A stretch of DNA of 41,213 nucleotides, taken from the IMG/VR virus record IMGVR_UViG_3300037833_000023, positions 1-41,213 of that record, one strand, 5' to 3'. The position numbers were made by a program, and so were the translations under genes. The DNA is from a virus. This document shows positions 6,691-13,982 of the stretch, piece after piece. The stretch's first letter is position 1. Every line of letters begins with the position of its first letter. The notes beneath the pieces are model-generated. The model saw nothing but the letters and a program-made list of their open reading frames with translations, was not told the origin of the DNA and searched no databases.

Positions 6691-7631
6691 GCCCGTTCTC
6701 CCAGCTGGTCCAGCCACGTCAGGTTGCCGGCCAGGAAGCGGGCGAGCTGCACCGTGTGGGCCGGCTTGAACTTGATCGTGAAACCGTCGCCGCAATCCAG
6801 CGCCAGCTCACCGCGCGAGTTCAGCGCTGTGACCGGGTCCGTCGCTTCAATGGTGATGGGATCCACGTCCGCGACGGCCTCCACCAGGTCGCGGAACGCT
6901 TGCGGCTCCGTCGCCGAGGGCTGCGGGCCCGGCGAAGGGCTCTGAGCGCCTGCCCAGCCGAGGCTTTCCGCCCGCTGGTTGAAGGCGCGCTCCAGTTCGC
7001 CCCCAACTCGTTGGCCCGAGGCCCCTGCGCGGGCCGAGGCGCTGCGATCGCCGCCAGCCGAGGGCTTGGGTGCTGCCACCACGATCGGGCCCGGCGTGGC
7101 CGGCGCCACGGGGCCGACGTTGGCTGTCGGCGCCACGGTCGCTCCCTGGCAAGCGGCAAAGTCCTCGTCGGTCAGTCCGCCATCCAGGCGGTAGTCGAAC
7201 TCGGACACGACGCCCCGACGCACGGCAACGCGGGTGAGCTTGGACCTGGCGTGCAGCGGCGCCAGTGCCGCGTCGACCACGGCCGGCTGCAGCTGCAGGA
7301 TCTCGGCGATCGCGCTGCTGCTGTGGACCTTGCCATTGCGCAGTACCTTGGCAGCCGCGCGGGCGGTGGCCACCGGATCCTCGTCCGTGCGGGCGATCGA
7401 CTTCTCGTGGCCTTGGCGGTAGGCGTCGGCACGCTCCTGTGTGTCGAAGTAGCGGCTGTGCTGCCCTTCGGGCTTGGCGCGAAAGATGTGCCCCGCTTCC
7501 ACGTAGCGCGTGATGCACGCGCCGGCAGCGGTGGCGCTTAACTCGGCAGCCTTTGCCAGATCGCCATTGCTGAAGCCTTCCGGTCGGGCGGCCAACTGCA
7601 GCGCACGATTGAGAACCGCGGGACGGCTCAC
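6687..7631 (-). CDS. Large early protein with two winged-helix modules
   Basis: 314 residues from a GTG overlapping the upstream stop (GTGA). Module 1, roughly residues 5-60 (AVLNRALQLAARPEGFSNGD, LAKAAELSATAAGACITRYV), is a winged helix. Module 2, roughly 85-140 (AAKVLRNGKVHSSSAIAEIL, QLQPAVVDAALAPLHARSKL), is a second. A low-complexity Ala/Pro/Ser linker joins a C-terminal part (DGFTIKFKPAHTVQLARFLA) that looks like a compact interaction domain. No specific family name recognised. Two DNA-binding modules and a flexible linker suggest a scaffold or replication/transposition accessory. Confidence 0.75.
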   Translation of the reverse strand: MSRPAVLNRALQLAARPEGFSNGDLAKAAELSATAAGACITRYVEAGHIFRAKPEGQHSRYFDTQERADAYRQGHEKSIARTDEDPVATARAAAKVLRNGKVHSSSAIAEILQLQPAVVDAALAPLHARSKLTRVAVRRGVVSEFDYRLDGGLTDEDFAACQGATVAPTANVGPVAPATPGPIVVAAPKPSAGGDRSASARAGASGQRVGGELERAFNQRAESLGWAGAQSPSPGPQPSATEPQAFRDLVEAVADVDPITIEATDPVTALNSRGELALDCGDGFTIKFKPAHTVQLARFLAGNLTWLDQLGERA

Positions 7632-7906
7632 GACTGCACCTCGGCTTGCCCGCAGGCCTTCCAGAACTGCCCTGCTGCCTGGCTGGTCGCCTGGTTCTCC
7701 ATCACCAGCTGCGTCAGCTCGTGGTTGAGGGTGCGCAGGTGTTCGCGGTGCAGTTCGCGCTCGCGGCACAGGTACACCTGCAGCAGCGCCATGCGCCGCT
7801 TCTGCGCCGCCAGCTTGGCCGCGTAGTACAGCCCCACGGGCCCGCCCTGCAGGAAAGCCTGCAGGCCCGTCTGCATCCGTGCGCGGATCATCGTCTTGGT
7901 GGTCAT
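7628..7906 (-). CDS. Small helical early protein
   Basis: 92 residues, start overlapping the upstream stop (ATGA). It is strongly helical and basic, with LYYAAKLAAQKRRMALLQVY followed by RERELHREHLRTLNHELTQL, a likely coiled coil with a short hydrophobic stretch near the N-terminus that is too short to be a convincing membrane anchor. No family recognised. Confidence 0.7.
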   Translation of the reverse strand: MTTKTMIRARMQTGLQAFLQGGPVGLYYAAKLAAQKRRMALLQVYLCRERELHREHLRTLNHELTQLVMENQATSQAAGQFWKACGQAEVQS

Positions 7907-8322
7907 GTCCCCTCCTTCGGGGTGTTCTTGCGCGGCTTCACATCGCGCGCGGGTGGCGGCGCGGTATGCGCCTTGTGTGGGCAGCCGTTACAGGCCTGCC
8001 AGTGCTGCATGTCGCGCGGGCTGCCGGTCGGCGCCGGCCGGTGCGCGTAGGCGCGGCATTCCTCGGCGGTGATGACCACCGCCTGGTCGCCGAAGCCGGA
8101 CTGCTGGCTCAGGTGCGGGCACGGGTAGCGCCCGAAGGTGTGCATCACCTTCTCAGCCAGCTTGCCGGTGCCGGCCTCGCCGGTGCCGTACTTGCCAGTG
8201 CCGTTGAGAACCTGGCTGACCTGGGGGGCGCTCACGCCCAGGAGCAGGGCGGCGCCCTGGCGGGTGTGCGTCTTGGCTGCGCCTTGCAGCAGCTCGAACC
8301 AGGGCTCGCTCATGTACTTCAT
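7903..8322 (-). CDS. Cro-like helix-turn-helix protein with C-terminal Cys motif
   Basis: 139 residues from the ATG that overlaps the upstream stop. Residues about 14-35 (KTHTRQGAALLLGVSAPQVS, QVLNG) form a helix-turn-helix. It is followed by a short tandem Gly-Thr-Gly repeat (GTGKYGTGEAGTGK) that reflects an imperfect DNA repeat. The C-terminal region has CRAYAHRP and HWQACNGCPHK, a possible zinc site, and a basic tail. The order resembles small regulators beside B genes in Mu-like phages. A GGAGG lies about a dozen bases upstream of the start. Confidence 0.75.
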   Translation of the reverse strand: MKYMSEPWFELLQGAAKTHTRQGAALLLGVSAPQVSQVLNGTGKYGTGEAGTGKLAEKVMHTFGRYPCPHLSQQSGFGDQAVVITAEECRAYAHRPAPTGSPRDMQHWQACNGCPHKAHTAPPPARDVKPRKNTPKEGT

Positions 8323-8942
8323 ACTTTTTTGGCGCCTCCGCGCGCCAGCTCGTTGGGGATCACGGGCGCTTGCGGCCCCAGGTCTTGCACCAGGACGAAG
8401 CGGTAGGCTCCGGCCAACCGCTGCGCCGCGACTTGGATCGCGTTCGGGTGCATCGCCTGCCAGCACCGCAGGTACTGCCCGGCCGTGCGCGCGGCGCGCC
8501 GCACGTCCTGGCCGGCGTCCACCAGCGTCTCGGCCGCCTCGGGGCCGGTGAGGGCCTTGCGCATGCGAAACAGGGCCCACAGCCGCACGACAAAGCTGTC
8601 TTGCTGGCGCGGCCTGCTCTTGTTGCCCTTGATGCAGCCGGCCGCGCGGGCGGCGCGCACGCGCTCTGCGTCGGCGGCCTTGGCCGCTGCGGCGCCCTCG
8701 GGCGTGAGCACGTAGCGCACCAGGCCGGGCGGCGGCGGCAGCTCGCCAGGCGCGACGTGCACGCGGCGGATCAGGCCCGCGCGCTCCAGGTGGTCCAGCG
8801 CGTGCTGGGCGCCGGCCGGGCGCTTGCGGATGTTGTCGGACCAGGCGCGCAGGTCGGCCCGGGTGAAGGGGCGCCCGGCGTCGGTCTTGCCCCTGGCTGC
8901 CAGGGCCAGCAGCGCCGCCACGACGAACCAGTACTGCGGCAT
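8319..8942 (-). CDS. Winged-helix phage protein next to the B gene
   Basis: 207 residues. The N-terminal region (WFVVAALLALAARGKTDAGR, FTRADLRAWSDNIRKRPAGA, QHALDHLERAGLIRRVHVA) is a winged helix of the MarR/PadR style, ending in a wing near residue 75. The centre is Ala-rich; the C-terminal part (RQQDSFVVRLWALFRMRKAL and onward) is helical. It starts 4 nt after the B stop. Probable early regulator; no characterised homologue recalled. Confidence 0.75.
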   Translation of the reverse strand: MPQYWFVVAALLALAARGKTDAGRPFTRADLRAWSDNIRKRPAGAQHALDHLERAGLIRRVHVAPGELPPPPGLVRYVLTPEGAAAAKAADAERVRAARAAGCIKGNKSRPRQQDSFVVRLWALFRMRKALTGPEAAETLVDAGQDVRRAARTAGQYLRCWQAMHPNAIQVAAQRLAGAYRFVLVQDLGPQAPVIPNELARGGAKKV

Positions 8943-8946
8943 GGCG

Positions 8947-9711
8947 TTACAGCTCCGGCCGGGCGCGGCCCAGCGTCTTGCCGTTGAACTCCACGCACAG
9001 CTGCTTGCCCCTAACGTGCTCGCCCGTCACCTTCTTCCAGCTGTTGGCCTGAGCCCACTGCTCGATGTTGGCCAGCGCGTTGAGCACCAGGCGCATGCGC
9101 CCCTTGGACTGCTCGGCGATCGCGGCGATCACCGCGTCGTCCATCGGCAAGGCGGGGGCGTCGTGCGCATCGCCCAGGGAGGCCTTGGCGGCCACCGCGG
9201 CCTTTACGTCACCCAGGCTGAGCAGCTGGAACTCGACCACCCGCGCCACGCGGCTCGCGATGTGCTCGTAGCGGGCCACCTTCTGGCCGAAGCGGTCCAT
9301 GCCCACCAGGAAGCACATGGTTCCGGTGATGTCGGTGATGTCGCGCACCACCTCCAGCAGGCTGGCCGTGCTGCGCACCAGGTGGTCGGCCTCGTCCAGC
9401 ATCAGCGGGGCCATGTCCACCGCCAGCTTGCCGATGATGCGGGCCTGCACCTCCTGGTTGCGCCCACGCTTGTCCAGGCCCATGCGGTCGGCCAGCTCGT
9501 CGAGCAGGGCGCGCTTGGTCCAGGTCTCTTTACAGCGCACGAACACCGCGCCGTTCTCGGCCGCCCAGCGCTCGGTCAGCTCGGACTTGCCCACGCCGTA
9601 GGGCCCCTGGATGATCACCAGCCCCGCCTCGCGCGCGCCGCGCCGCGCCACCACCTTCTGCGCCTCGGCCAGACGCTTGAAGTTCTCCGTGTGGACAAAA
9701 CCTTTTCTCAT
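8947..9711 (-). CDS. B: MuB-type AAA+ ATPase, transposition target selector
   Basis: 254 residues. Walker A is GPYGVGKS at residues 36-43, Walker B LMLDEAD at about 103-109, and DITGTMCFLVGMDRFGQKVA plus SRVARVVEF continue the AAA+ core. MuB forms ATP-dependent filaments on DNA, recruits target sites and stimulates the transposase. The start is an ATG preceded by AAGGAG. Mu B is about 312 residues with an N-terminal DNA-binding domain; this protein begins only about 36 residues before the P-loop, so that domain is absent. It follows the transposase gene after a 70-nt spacer that contains a perfect hairpin. Confidence 0.93.
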   Translation of the reverse strand: MRKGFVHTENFKRLAEAQKVVARRGAREAGLVIIQGPYGVGKSELTERWAAENGAVFVRCKETWTKRALLDELADRMGLDKRGRNQEVQARIIGKLAVDMAPLMLDEADHLVRSTASLLEVVRDITDITGTMCFLVGMDRFGQKVARYEHIASRVARVVEFQLLSLGDVKAAVAAKASLGDAHDAPALPMDDAVIAAIAEQSKGRMRLVLNALANIEQWAQANSWKKVTGEHVRGKQLCVEFNGKTLGRARPEL

Positions 9712-9763
9712 GGCTACATTGCTCCTTGCTTGTTGCTCGTTCTCAATGACACGCAGGCACGCT

Positions 9764-9787
9764 CGGTGAAGGCGGCAACCTTCACCG
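9764..9787 (-). promoter_or_regulatory. Perfect hairpin across the end of the transposase gene
   Basis: Arms CGGTGAAGG and CCTTCACCG (9 bp, no mismatch) with a six-base loop sit in the A-B spacer and overlap the A stop codon. There is no T-run on either side, so an intrinsic terminator is unlikely. It could set the A to B expression ratio by pausing, RNase protection or uncoupling translation; that is inference. Confidence 0.55.
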
Positions 9788-11965
9788 GGCACTCTTAAAA
9801 CCGGCTTCCCCTTCCACCCACTGCAGCCCCCGGCTGGCGAAGTACTCGGCCAGCGACGCGTAGTCGTCCCCCTGCACGTACTCGGCCAGCCACTGCGCGT
9901 CGGCGTCGTCCCAGCTGCCGCGGTTGCGCAGCAGCCACTCGTAGCGGTCGCTGGCGTTGTCGAAGAAAGGCCTGCCCGCAGCGGCTTGCACCGGCTGCGC
10001 CTGTGTCGGGAGTTCAGGGAGGTAGGAGGAGGAGAAAGTCCCCTCCACAGTGGGGCGCAGCACCACGGGGGCGCTGGGCTCCGGCAGGGAAAACACTTGC
10101 GCGCCGTGGACGCCACCCAGCTCGCGCTGGGCCAGGTCCATCTGGCCTTGCAGTCGCTTCATGCGCGCGTCCACGCGCTTCTCGCGGGCCATCTGGATCA
10201 CCGGCTGGGCGAAGAAGGCCTTGCGGTTGGCGTTCCAGTCGGCCTGGCACACGTACTCGCCCTGCAGGTCGAAGATCAGCACGAAGTTGGGGTTGTGGAT
10301 GTCGTAGTGCACGCGCACCTGTTGACCGTCCACCGCCATCAGCTCGTTGCTGAAGTACACCTGGTTGAAGAACTGCACCTCGCCGCGCTTGGCCGTGCGC
10401 AGCACCGCCGGCATGAACAGCATGCGCAGCTCCAGCTCGCTCAGCTTGAACTGCTGCTCACGGTCCAGCATTGCGTCCCAGGCCTCGCTGGGCGTCATGT
10501 GCTTGCCCACGTTCGGCCCGTTGGTGTGCTTGGGCAGGCTGCGGTGGCGGTGCTCGGTGTTGTACTCGCGCACCGCCTTGTCCACCGCGTCGATGAACTG
10601 CTGCCAGCTGGGGGCCTTGTTCGACAGCTGGATCACCTCGCCGGTGGCTTCGGCCCGGCGCAGCGCGCGCTGCTCGCTGGCCAGCTCGGCGCTCACCTTT
10701 CGCAGGCTGCCGGCGTCGACCTTCTTGCCCTGGAAGGTGGCGAACTGCGCCGCGCAGGGAATGGCCCATGTCGCCCAGCTGCGCTCGATCAGGCCGCGCG
10801 CCTGCGGGTTGCCCGGCAGGCCGGTGCGGTGCTCGGAGCCAAGGCGGGCGATCACGCCGGTAATGGGGCAGTCCAGCTGCTTGGCCGTCTCGCCGGCGCC
10901 GTTGTCGCTGTAAATGATGGCCGGCACGCCCTCGTTGCCCACTGCATGGCGCAGGGCGTCGCCCACCGCGATCACGTTCTCGGACAGGGCCACCGACCAG
11001 CCGCAGATCTTGCGGCTGGCGCCGTCGATCACGGCCGTCAGCTCGGGGGCGAACGGCGCGCCGTGGTCCGGGTGCCGCACTTTGGCCTTGAAGGTGTGGC
11101 CGTCGATCACCCACACGTCCAGGGGCTTGAGCACGCTGGTGTCGCGGCGCTTGTGCGGCAGCAACGCGGCCCGCTCAGATCCGCTGTGGCGCGCCTTGAT
11201 CAGCGCCACTTTGTCCAGCTTGGGCAGCACGCGGCGGGCCCGGGCGTACAACTGCTTCCAGGTGTCCTTGGGGCGGCCCAGGCCCTTGGTCACGTCCTGC
11301 GCGGCCTGGCTCAGGTTGCGGAAGCGCCCTTCCTTGGAGTGATACAGCGCCAGCACTCGGGCGACGTCCTCGCCCACCACCAGGCCTACTGCGGTGCCGT
11401 CCGCCTCCGCCGGCAGCAGCCCCCACCAGCCCTGGGCGCGGTAGGTACTCAGCCAGCGCTGCAGGGTGCGGTCGCTGACGGACGCATCGCGGGCGCGCTG
11501 GTTGGCCGTGCGCGCCATCGTTGCCAGGTCGGGCGAGCATTGGCCGCTGGCCAGCTGCAGCGCGAGCAGGGCGACCGCCTTCTTGACCCCGTGCATCGGC
11601 TCCAGCTGCAGCACCTGGTTCACCAGGCCCTGGCGGGCGTCGGCGACGGCCTTGTCGGCCTGGCTGGGCGGGCGGCGCGTGGTCGCGGGGGCGCGGTCCT
11701 GGGTATTCACCAGGGCGCGCGGCTCGGTCTGCGGCGCCTCGGCGTGCGCGGCGATCGTCAGGGTGGCGCGCGCCACCTGGTCGATCATCAGCGCGCGCTT
11801 GGTCTCCGCGGGCAGTGCCGCCGCGTCGTACTCTTGCCCGCCGCCGCGGCCGGCGCGGGGACGGGCGGGGACGCCCAAGCGCGTGAGCCGCTCGCGAGCG
11901 CGGCGCTCGGTGCCCGGCATGCCTGGAAGTCCGGCGAGCTCGCGGGCTGTAAGCCAGGTGCTCAT
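9782..11965 (-). CDS. A: MuA-type DDE transposase
   Basis: 727 residues (MuA is 663). N-terminal Mu-type winged helix (TWLTARELAGLPGMPGTERR) for end or enhancer binding; helical end-binding region about 100-250; catalytic core with Asp288 (VWVIDGH), Asp354 (IYSDNGAG) and Glu394 (RGLIERSW), the DDE triad; the D-D spacing of 66 is close to MuA. A C-terminal beta-barrel (VQFFNQVYFSNELMAVDGQQ) and a B-contacting tail follow. It cuts the phage ends and joins them to target DNA in the cytoplasm. The ATG follows GGAGGGAGAGGCA and overlaps the Ner-like stop. Confidence 0.96.
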   Translation of the reverse strand: MSTWLTARELAGLPGMPGTERRARERLTRLGVPARPRAGRGGGQEYDAAALPAETKRALMIDQVARATLTIAAHAEAPQTEPRALVNTQDRAPATTRRPPSQADKAVADARQGLVNQVLQLEPMHGVKKAVALLALQLASGQCSPDLATMARTANQRARDASVSDRTLQRWLSTYRAQGWWGLLPAEADGTAVGLVVGEDVARVLALYHSKEGRFRNLSQAAQDVTKGLGRPKDTWKQLYARARRVLPKLDKVALIKARHSGSERAALLPHKRRDTSVLKPLDVWVIDGHTFKAKVRHPDHGAPFAPELTAVIDGASRKICGWSVALSENVIAVGDALRHAVGNEGVPAIIYSDNGAGETAKQLDCPITGVIARLGSEHRTGLPGNPQARGLIERSWATWAIPCAAQFATFQGKKVDAGSLRKVSAELASEQRALRRAEATGEVIQLSNKAPSWQQFIDAVDKAVREYNTEHRHRSLPKHTNGPNVGKHMTPSEAWDAMLDREQQFKLSELELRMLFMPAVLRTAKRGEVQFFNQVYFSNELMAVDGQQVRVHYDIHNPNFVLIFDLQGEYVCQADWNANRKAFFAQPVIQMAREKRVDARMKRLQGQMDLAQRELGGVHGAQVFSLPEPSAPVVLRPTVEGTFSSSYLPELPTQAQPVQAAAGRPFFDNASDRYEWLLRNRGSWDDADAQWLAEYVQGDDYASLAEYFASRGLQWVEGEAGFKSAR

Positions 11966-12300
11966 TGCCTCTCCCTCCGTCCGGTGGCTGCACCCGGCCG
12001 CGCCTCCGCGTTTGCTTTGCGCGGCATGGTCACCTTGATCTTCCGAGTGAGCTGGAAAGCTCGCTGGCGATCGGACGGGTTCAGGTAGCGCGAGGGCCAG
12101 ATGTCCCTCGGCTGAACGCCTAGGGCACGGGCGACCACCTGTTCGGCCGCCAGCCACGGACTTGTGAGCACGCGCTGAATATGGCTGTAGCCGTTTTGGG
12201 CGGCAAGCTGCCGCAGGCTGGTGCCACGCTTACGCAGGGCAGCAACTACATCCGCCGGATGCCAATCCGCGTGGGCGATTGCCGTCTTTCTTGTGCTCAT
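11962..12300 (-). CDS. ner: Ner/Nlp-like DNA-binding regulator, first early gene
   Basis: 112 residues from the ATG MSTRKTAIAHADWHPADVVA; ATGs two and six codons upstream are possible. ADVVAALRKRGTSLRQLAAQ, NGYSHIQRVLTSPWLAAEQV, VARALGVQPRDIWPSRY is the Ner/SfsB (Nlp) family fold, whose Mu member turns down early and repressor promoters. The C-terminal basic tail is longer than in Mu Ner. It is the first gene of the minus-strand operon, and no Shine-Dalgarno precedes it; the inferred transcript would start at or next to this ATG. Its stop overlaps the transposase start. Confidence 0.88.
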   Translation of the reverse strand: MSTRKTAIAHADWHPADVVAALRKRGTSLRQLAAQNGYSHIQRVLTSPWLAAEQVVARALGVQPRDIWPSRYLNPSDRQRAFQLTRKIKVTMPRKANAEARPGAATGRRERQ

Positions 12301-12320
12301 GCCCATGATTATGAGCACAA
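12291..12320. promoter_or_regulatory. Dyad operator over the early promoter
   Basis: Perfect 10-bp inverted repeat TTGTGCTCAT / ATGAGCACAA with a 10-bp centre. It covers the predicted early -10 box and the start codon of the Ner-like gene. A 9/10 match to the same half-site lies at the repressor start, so it is the best candidate binding site for the S24 repressor or Ner. Confidence 0.75.
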
Positions 12321-12335
12321 ATCCAATTAAGTCAA
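12308..12335 (-). promoter_or_regulatory. Predicted early promoter (sigma-70 type)
   Basis: Read on the minus strand: -35 TTGACT, 16-bp spacer, -10 CATAAT (5 of 6). The start codon of the Ner-like gene begins 7 nt after the -10 box, so transcription should begin on or near the ATG. The -10 and much of the spacer lie inside the dyad operator, the expected arrangement for repressor occlusion. Confidence 0.65.
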
Positions 12336-12433
12336 CGCGCTCGCGCTATCGGGTTTGTACTGATGCTGTTTACTGTGTGGTTTTCACCAGGGGCGAAGGC
12401 CGGGATTGCGCGTACACGCCTGGCCGTTGACAA

Positions 12434-12451
12434 TTGTGTTCATGGACACAA
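12434..12451. promoter_or_regulatory. Second operator-like dyad, over the repressor start codon
   Basis: TTGTGTTCATGGACACAA has perfect 6-bp arms and contains the repressor ATG. Its left half, TTGTGTTCAT, differs at one base from the early operator half-site. This suggests autoregulation of the repressor or Ner control of it. A GACAAT hexamer ends 7 nt before the ATG with TTGCGC 17 bp upstream, a weak promoter guess. The 12336-12426 stretch holds no other feature I can support. Confidence 0.6.
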
Positions 12452-13254
12452 AAACGACAGCACAGCGCGCCCAGCAGAATGTGGGCCTAGCTGAAGCGTC
12501 GCCTGGCTACTTGGATGCCGAGACTGGAAAGGCCGCCATCAAGCGTGCCCGGGACGCGTTCCGGATTAAGTTTGGGCAGCGATGCCGGGCGGCGCGAGGC
12601 TCGATGGAGATCAGCCAAGTGGCAGATCGCCTGGGCGTTCATCGCAACACCATCTGGAACATCGAACGGGGCGACTCACTGCCCGACGCCTTCGAGCTGG
12701 ACCTGCTGGCTGCTGCATATGGAACCACGGCCGAGCGGCTTCTGCACGGCGGAGACGATGCGCAAGAGCAGGCGACCGAGGAGCAGGGCCTGCCGAACGC
12801 CGTGCATGCCGTCCCGCACGGGAGGTTCGTCTACGTGCCGCACTTCGACGTGACCGCCTCGGCGGGAAAGGGTGACCTGTTCAACGACCTTGAGTCTGTG
12901 AAAGCCATGCGGCCCTTCGACCAGAGCTACATCCGCGGCGAGCTGGGTCTGGCGCACGACGAGCTGGGCCTGATCTCAGTGTTTGGCAACTCGATGGAGC
13001 CGCGGCTGGCCTCCGGCGATACGGTGCTGGTTGACCTACGCGCCGGCTATGAGATGTTCACGGACGGCATCCACGTCGTGCGGCTGGACGAGTCGCTCCT
13101 GGTCAAGCAAGTCCAGCGGCTGCCCGGCAAGGTCTTCCGGATCCGCAGCCTGAATCCGGACTACGAACCGTTCGACATCAAGACCAGCGAGGAAGCCGAT
13201 CGCGACTTCGCGATCATTGGACGCGTGCGCTGGGGCGGCGTCACTATCAAGTAG
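12442..13254 (+). CDS. c: Phage repressor, helix-turn-helix plus S24 (LexA/CI-like) domain
   Basis: 270 residues. Residues 45-100 hold an HTH_3 fold (MEISQVADRLGVHRNTIWNI); 130-270 hold a LexA-type domain with Ser184 (FGNSMEPRL) and Lys222 (ESLLVKQVQR), 38 residues apart as in self-cleaving repressors, and a possible Ala141-Gly142 cleavage bond (TASAGKGD). Cleavage after RecA activation would link induction to DNA damage; not proven here. It is transcribed divergently from the early operon. The ATG has no Shine-Dalgarno, matching a leaderless message; upstream GTG and TTG starts in frame are weaker. This is not the Mu c family, which is of a different fold. Confidence 0.93.
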   Translation: MDTKTTAQRAQQNVGLAEASPGYLDAETGKAAIKRARDAFRIKFGQRCRAARGSMEISQVADRLGVHRNTIWNIERGDSLPDAFELDLLAAAYGTTAERLLHGGDDAQEQATEEQGLPNAVHAVPHGRFVYVPHFDVTASAGKGDLFNDLESVKAMRPFDQSYIRGELGLAHDELGLISVFGNSMEPRLASGDTVLVDLRAGYEMFTDGIHVVRLDESLLVKQVQRLPGKVFRIRSLNPDYEPFDIKTSEEADRDFAIIGRVRWGGVTIK

Positions 13255-13262
13255 AGGAACCC

Positions 13263-13583
13263 ATGAAAACCACTGCACTGTTGCTCATCTCGAGTCTCGC
13301 CGTCATCTCCAGTCCCGCGTTCGCGCAGCTTCGCTGCGTGCCGAAGGAGTACTCGCAATACAAGGACCAGCTGGCGACCGCTGACGGGCGCCACAACATG
13401 CCGCTGGACTACTGCATCGTCGCCATTCGTCAGCGCCAGTTCGACAGCGCCTCGCAGCCGTATGCTGACTGCGCAGCCGAGCAAGGCAAGATGCGAGACG
13501 CAATGGCGAAGGCGAAACTGACGAAGCTGATCGACTACGCGGAAGCGGACTGCAAGGGGAAGCACCCCCTCTCGGGCAGGTAG
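13263..13583 (+). CDS. Small secreted protein co-transcribed with the repressor
   Basis: 106 residues. A clear signal peptide (MKTTALLLISSLAVISSPAF, cut after ...AFA) precedes about 85 residues with four cysteines (LRC, DYC, ADC, ADC), enough for two disulphides in the periplasm. A GAGGA Shine-Dalgarno lies just before the ATG, 9 nt after the repressor stop, so it should be expressed in the lysogen. This fits a lysogenic-conversion gene such as superinfection exclusion or envelope modification; no family recognised, so function is inference. Confidence 0.82.
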   Translation: MKTTALLLISSLAVISSPAFAQLRCVPKEYSQYKDQLATADGRHNMPLDYCIVAIRQRQFDSASQPYADCAAEQGKMRDAMAKAKLTKLIDYAEADCKGKHPLSGR

Positions 13584-13587
13584 CAGG

Positions 13588-13878
13588 GTGGATCCGAAGT
13601 CGTCCGCACCAACTTGCCCAGCCTGCAAAGCTCAGGCATGGGTGCTGAGCGAGCAATCACTGGAGCGATGGCTGAAAGCAGAAGCAATGGGCATCGTATT
13701 GGGCGTGCACATTGCTTCGCCGGTGTCCGATCGGCGTGTACAGGACAGCTGTGTTCAGCGCGCGGTGCGGCTCTATCGAGTTGCCGATGCACTGAAAGAG
13801 CGACCGCTGCCGTGCAAGGAAGACTGTGTCTGCTACTGGCGGCCAGTACTCCGCAGCGATCGTGAATCCGCCCTATGA
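13588..13878 (+). CDS. Small zinc-ribbon-like protein
   Basis: 96 residues from a GTG 4 nt after the previous stop; GGCAGG lies about seven bases further upstream. It carries TCPACKAQ near the N-terminus and CKEDCVCYW near the C-terminus, a possible four-Cys zinc site, with a helical centre (RAVRLYRVADALKERPLP). It appears to be the third gene of the repressor transcription unit. Start and reality are moderately supported; the function is unknown. Confidence 0.55.
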   Translation: MDPKSSAPTCPACKAQAWVLSEQSLERWLKAEAMGIVLGVHIASPVSDRRVQDSCVQRAVRLYRVADALKERPLPCKEDCVCYWRPVLRSDRESAL

Positions 13879-13892
13879 CGAGCCGCCGGCCA

Positions 13893-13952
13893 CTGTGCTA
13901 ATCTGAAAAAGCACCACACCCGCCTCTGAGGCCGACACGCGTCGGCCTTATT
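13893..13952 (+). repeat. 60-bp duplicated non-coding element, copy 1 (promoter/hairpin-like)
   Basis: Same-length, near-identical sequence recurs at 22107-22166. Order: TGTGCTAATCTGAAAAA (an extended -10-like TGnTANNNT), then GCACCACACCCGCC, then a perfect 8-bp stem AGGCCGAC / GTCGGCCT with loop ACGC and the tail TATT. The stem could end transcripts of the repressor unit or act as an attenuator about 25-40 nt after a promoter. It precedes the lysis/packaging block. The region 13879-13982 holds nothing else. Confidence 0.75.
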
Positions 13953-13982
13953 CATTTCGCGTTGCCCTCGCACAGTGCGGGG

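Noticed and set aside
9986-12088. 700-codon open frame on the plus strand opposite the transposase
   Set aside because: Leu/Val/Ala/His/Gln-rich composition of a high-GC antisense shadow; the minus strand encodes an intact DDE transposase.
12427-12432. TTGACA as the -35 box of the repressor promoter
   Set aside because: A -10 box at normal spacing would fall inside the repressor gene, and none is there.
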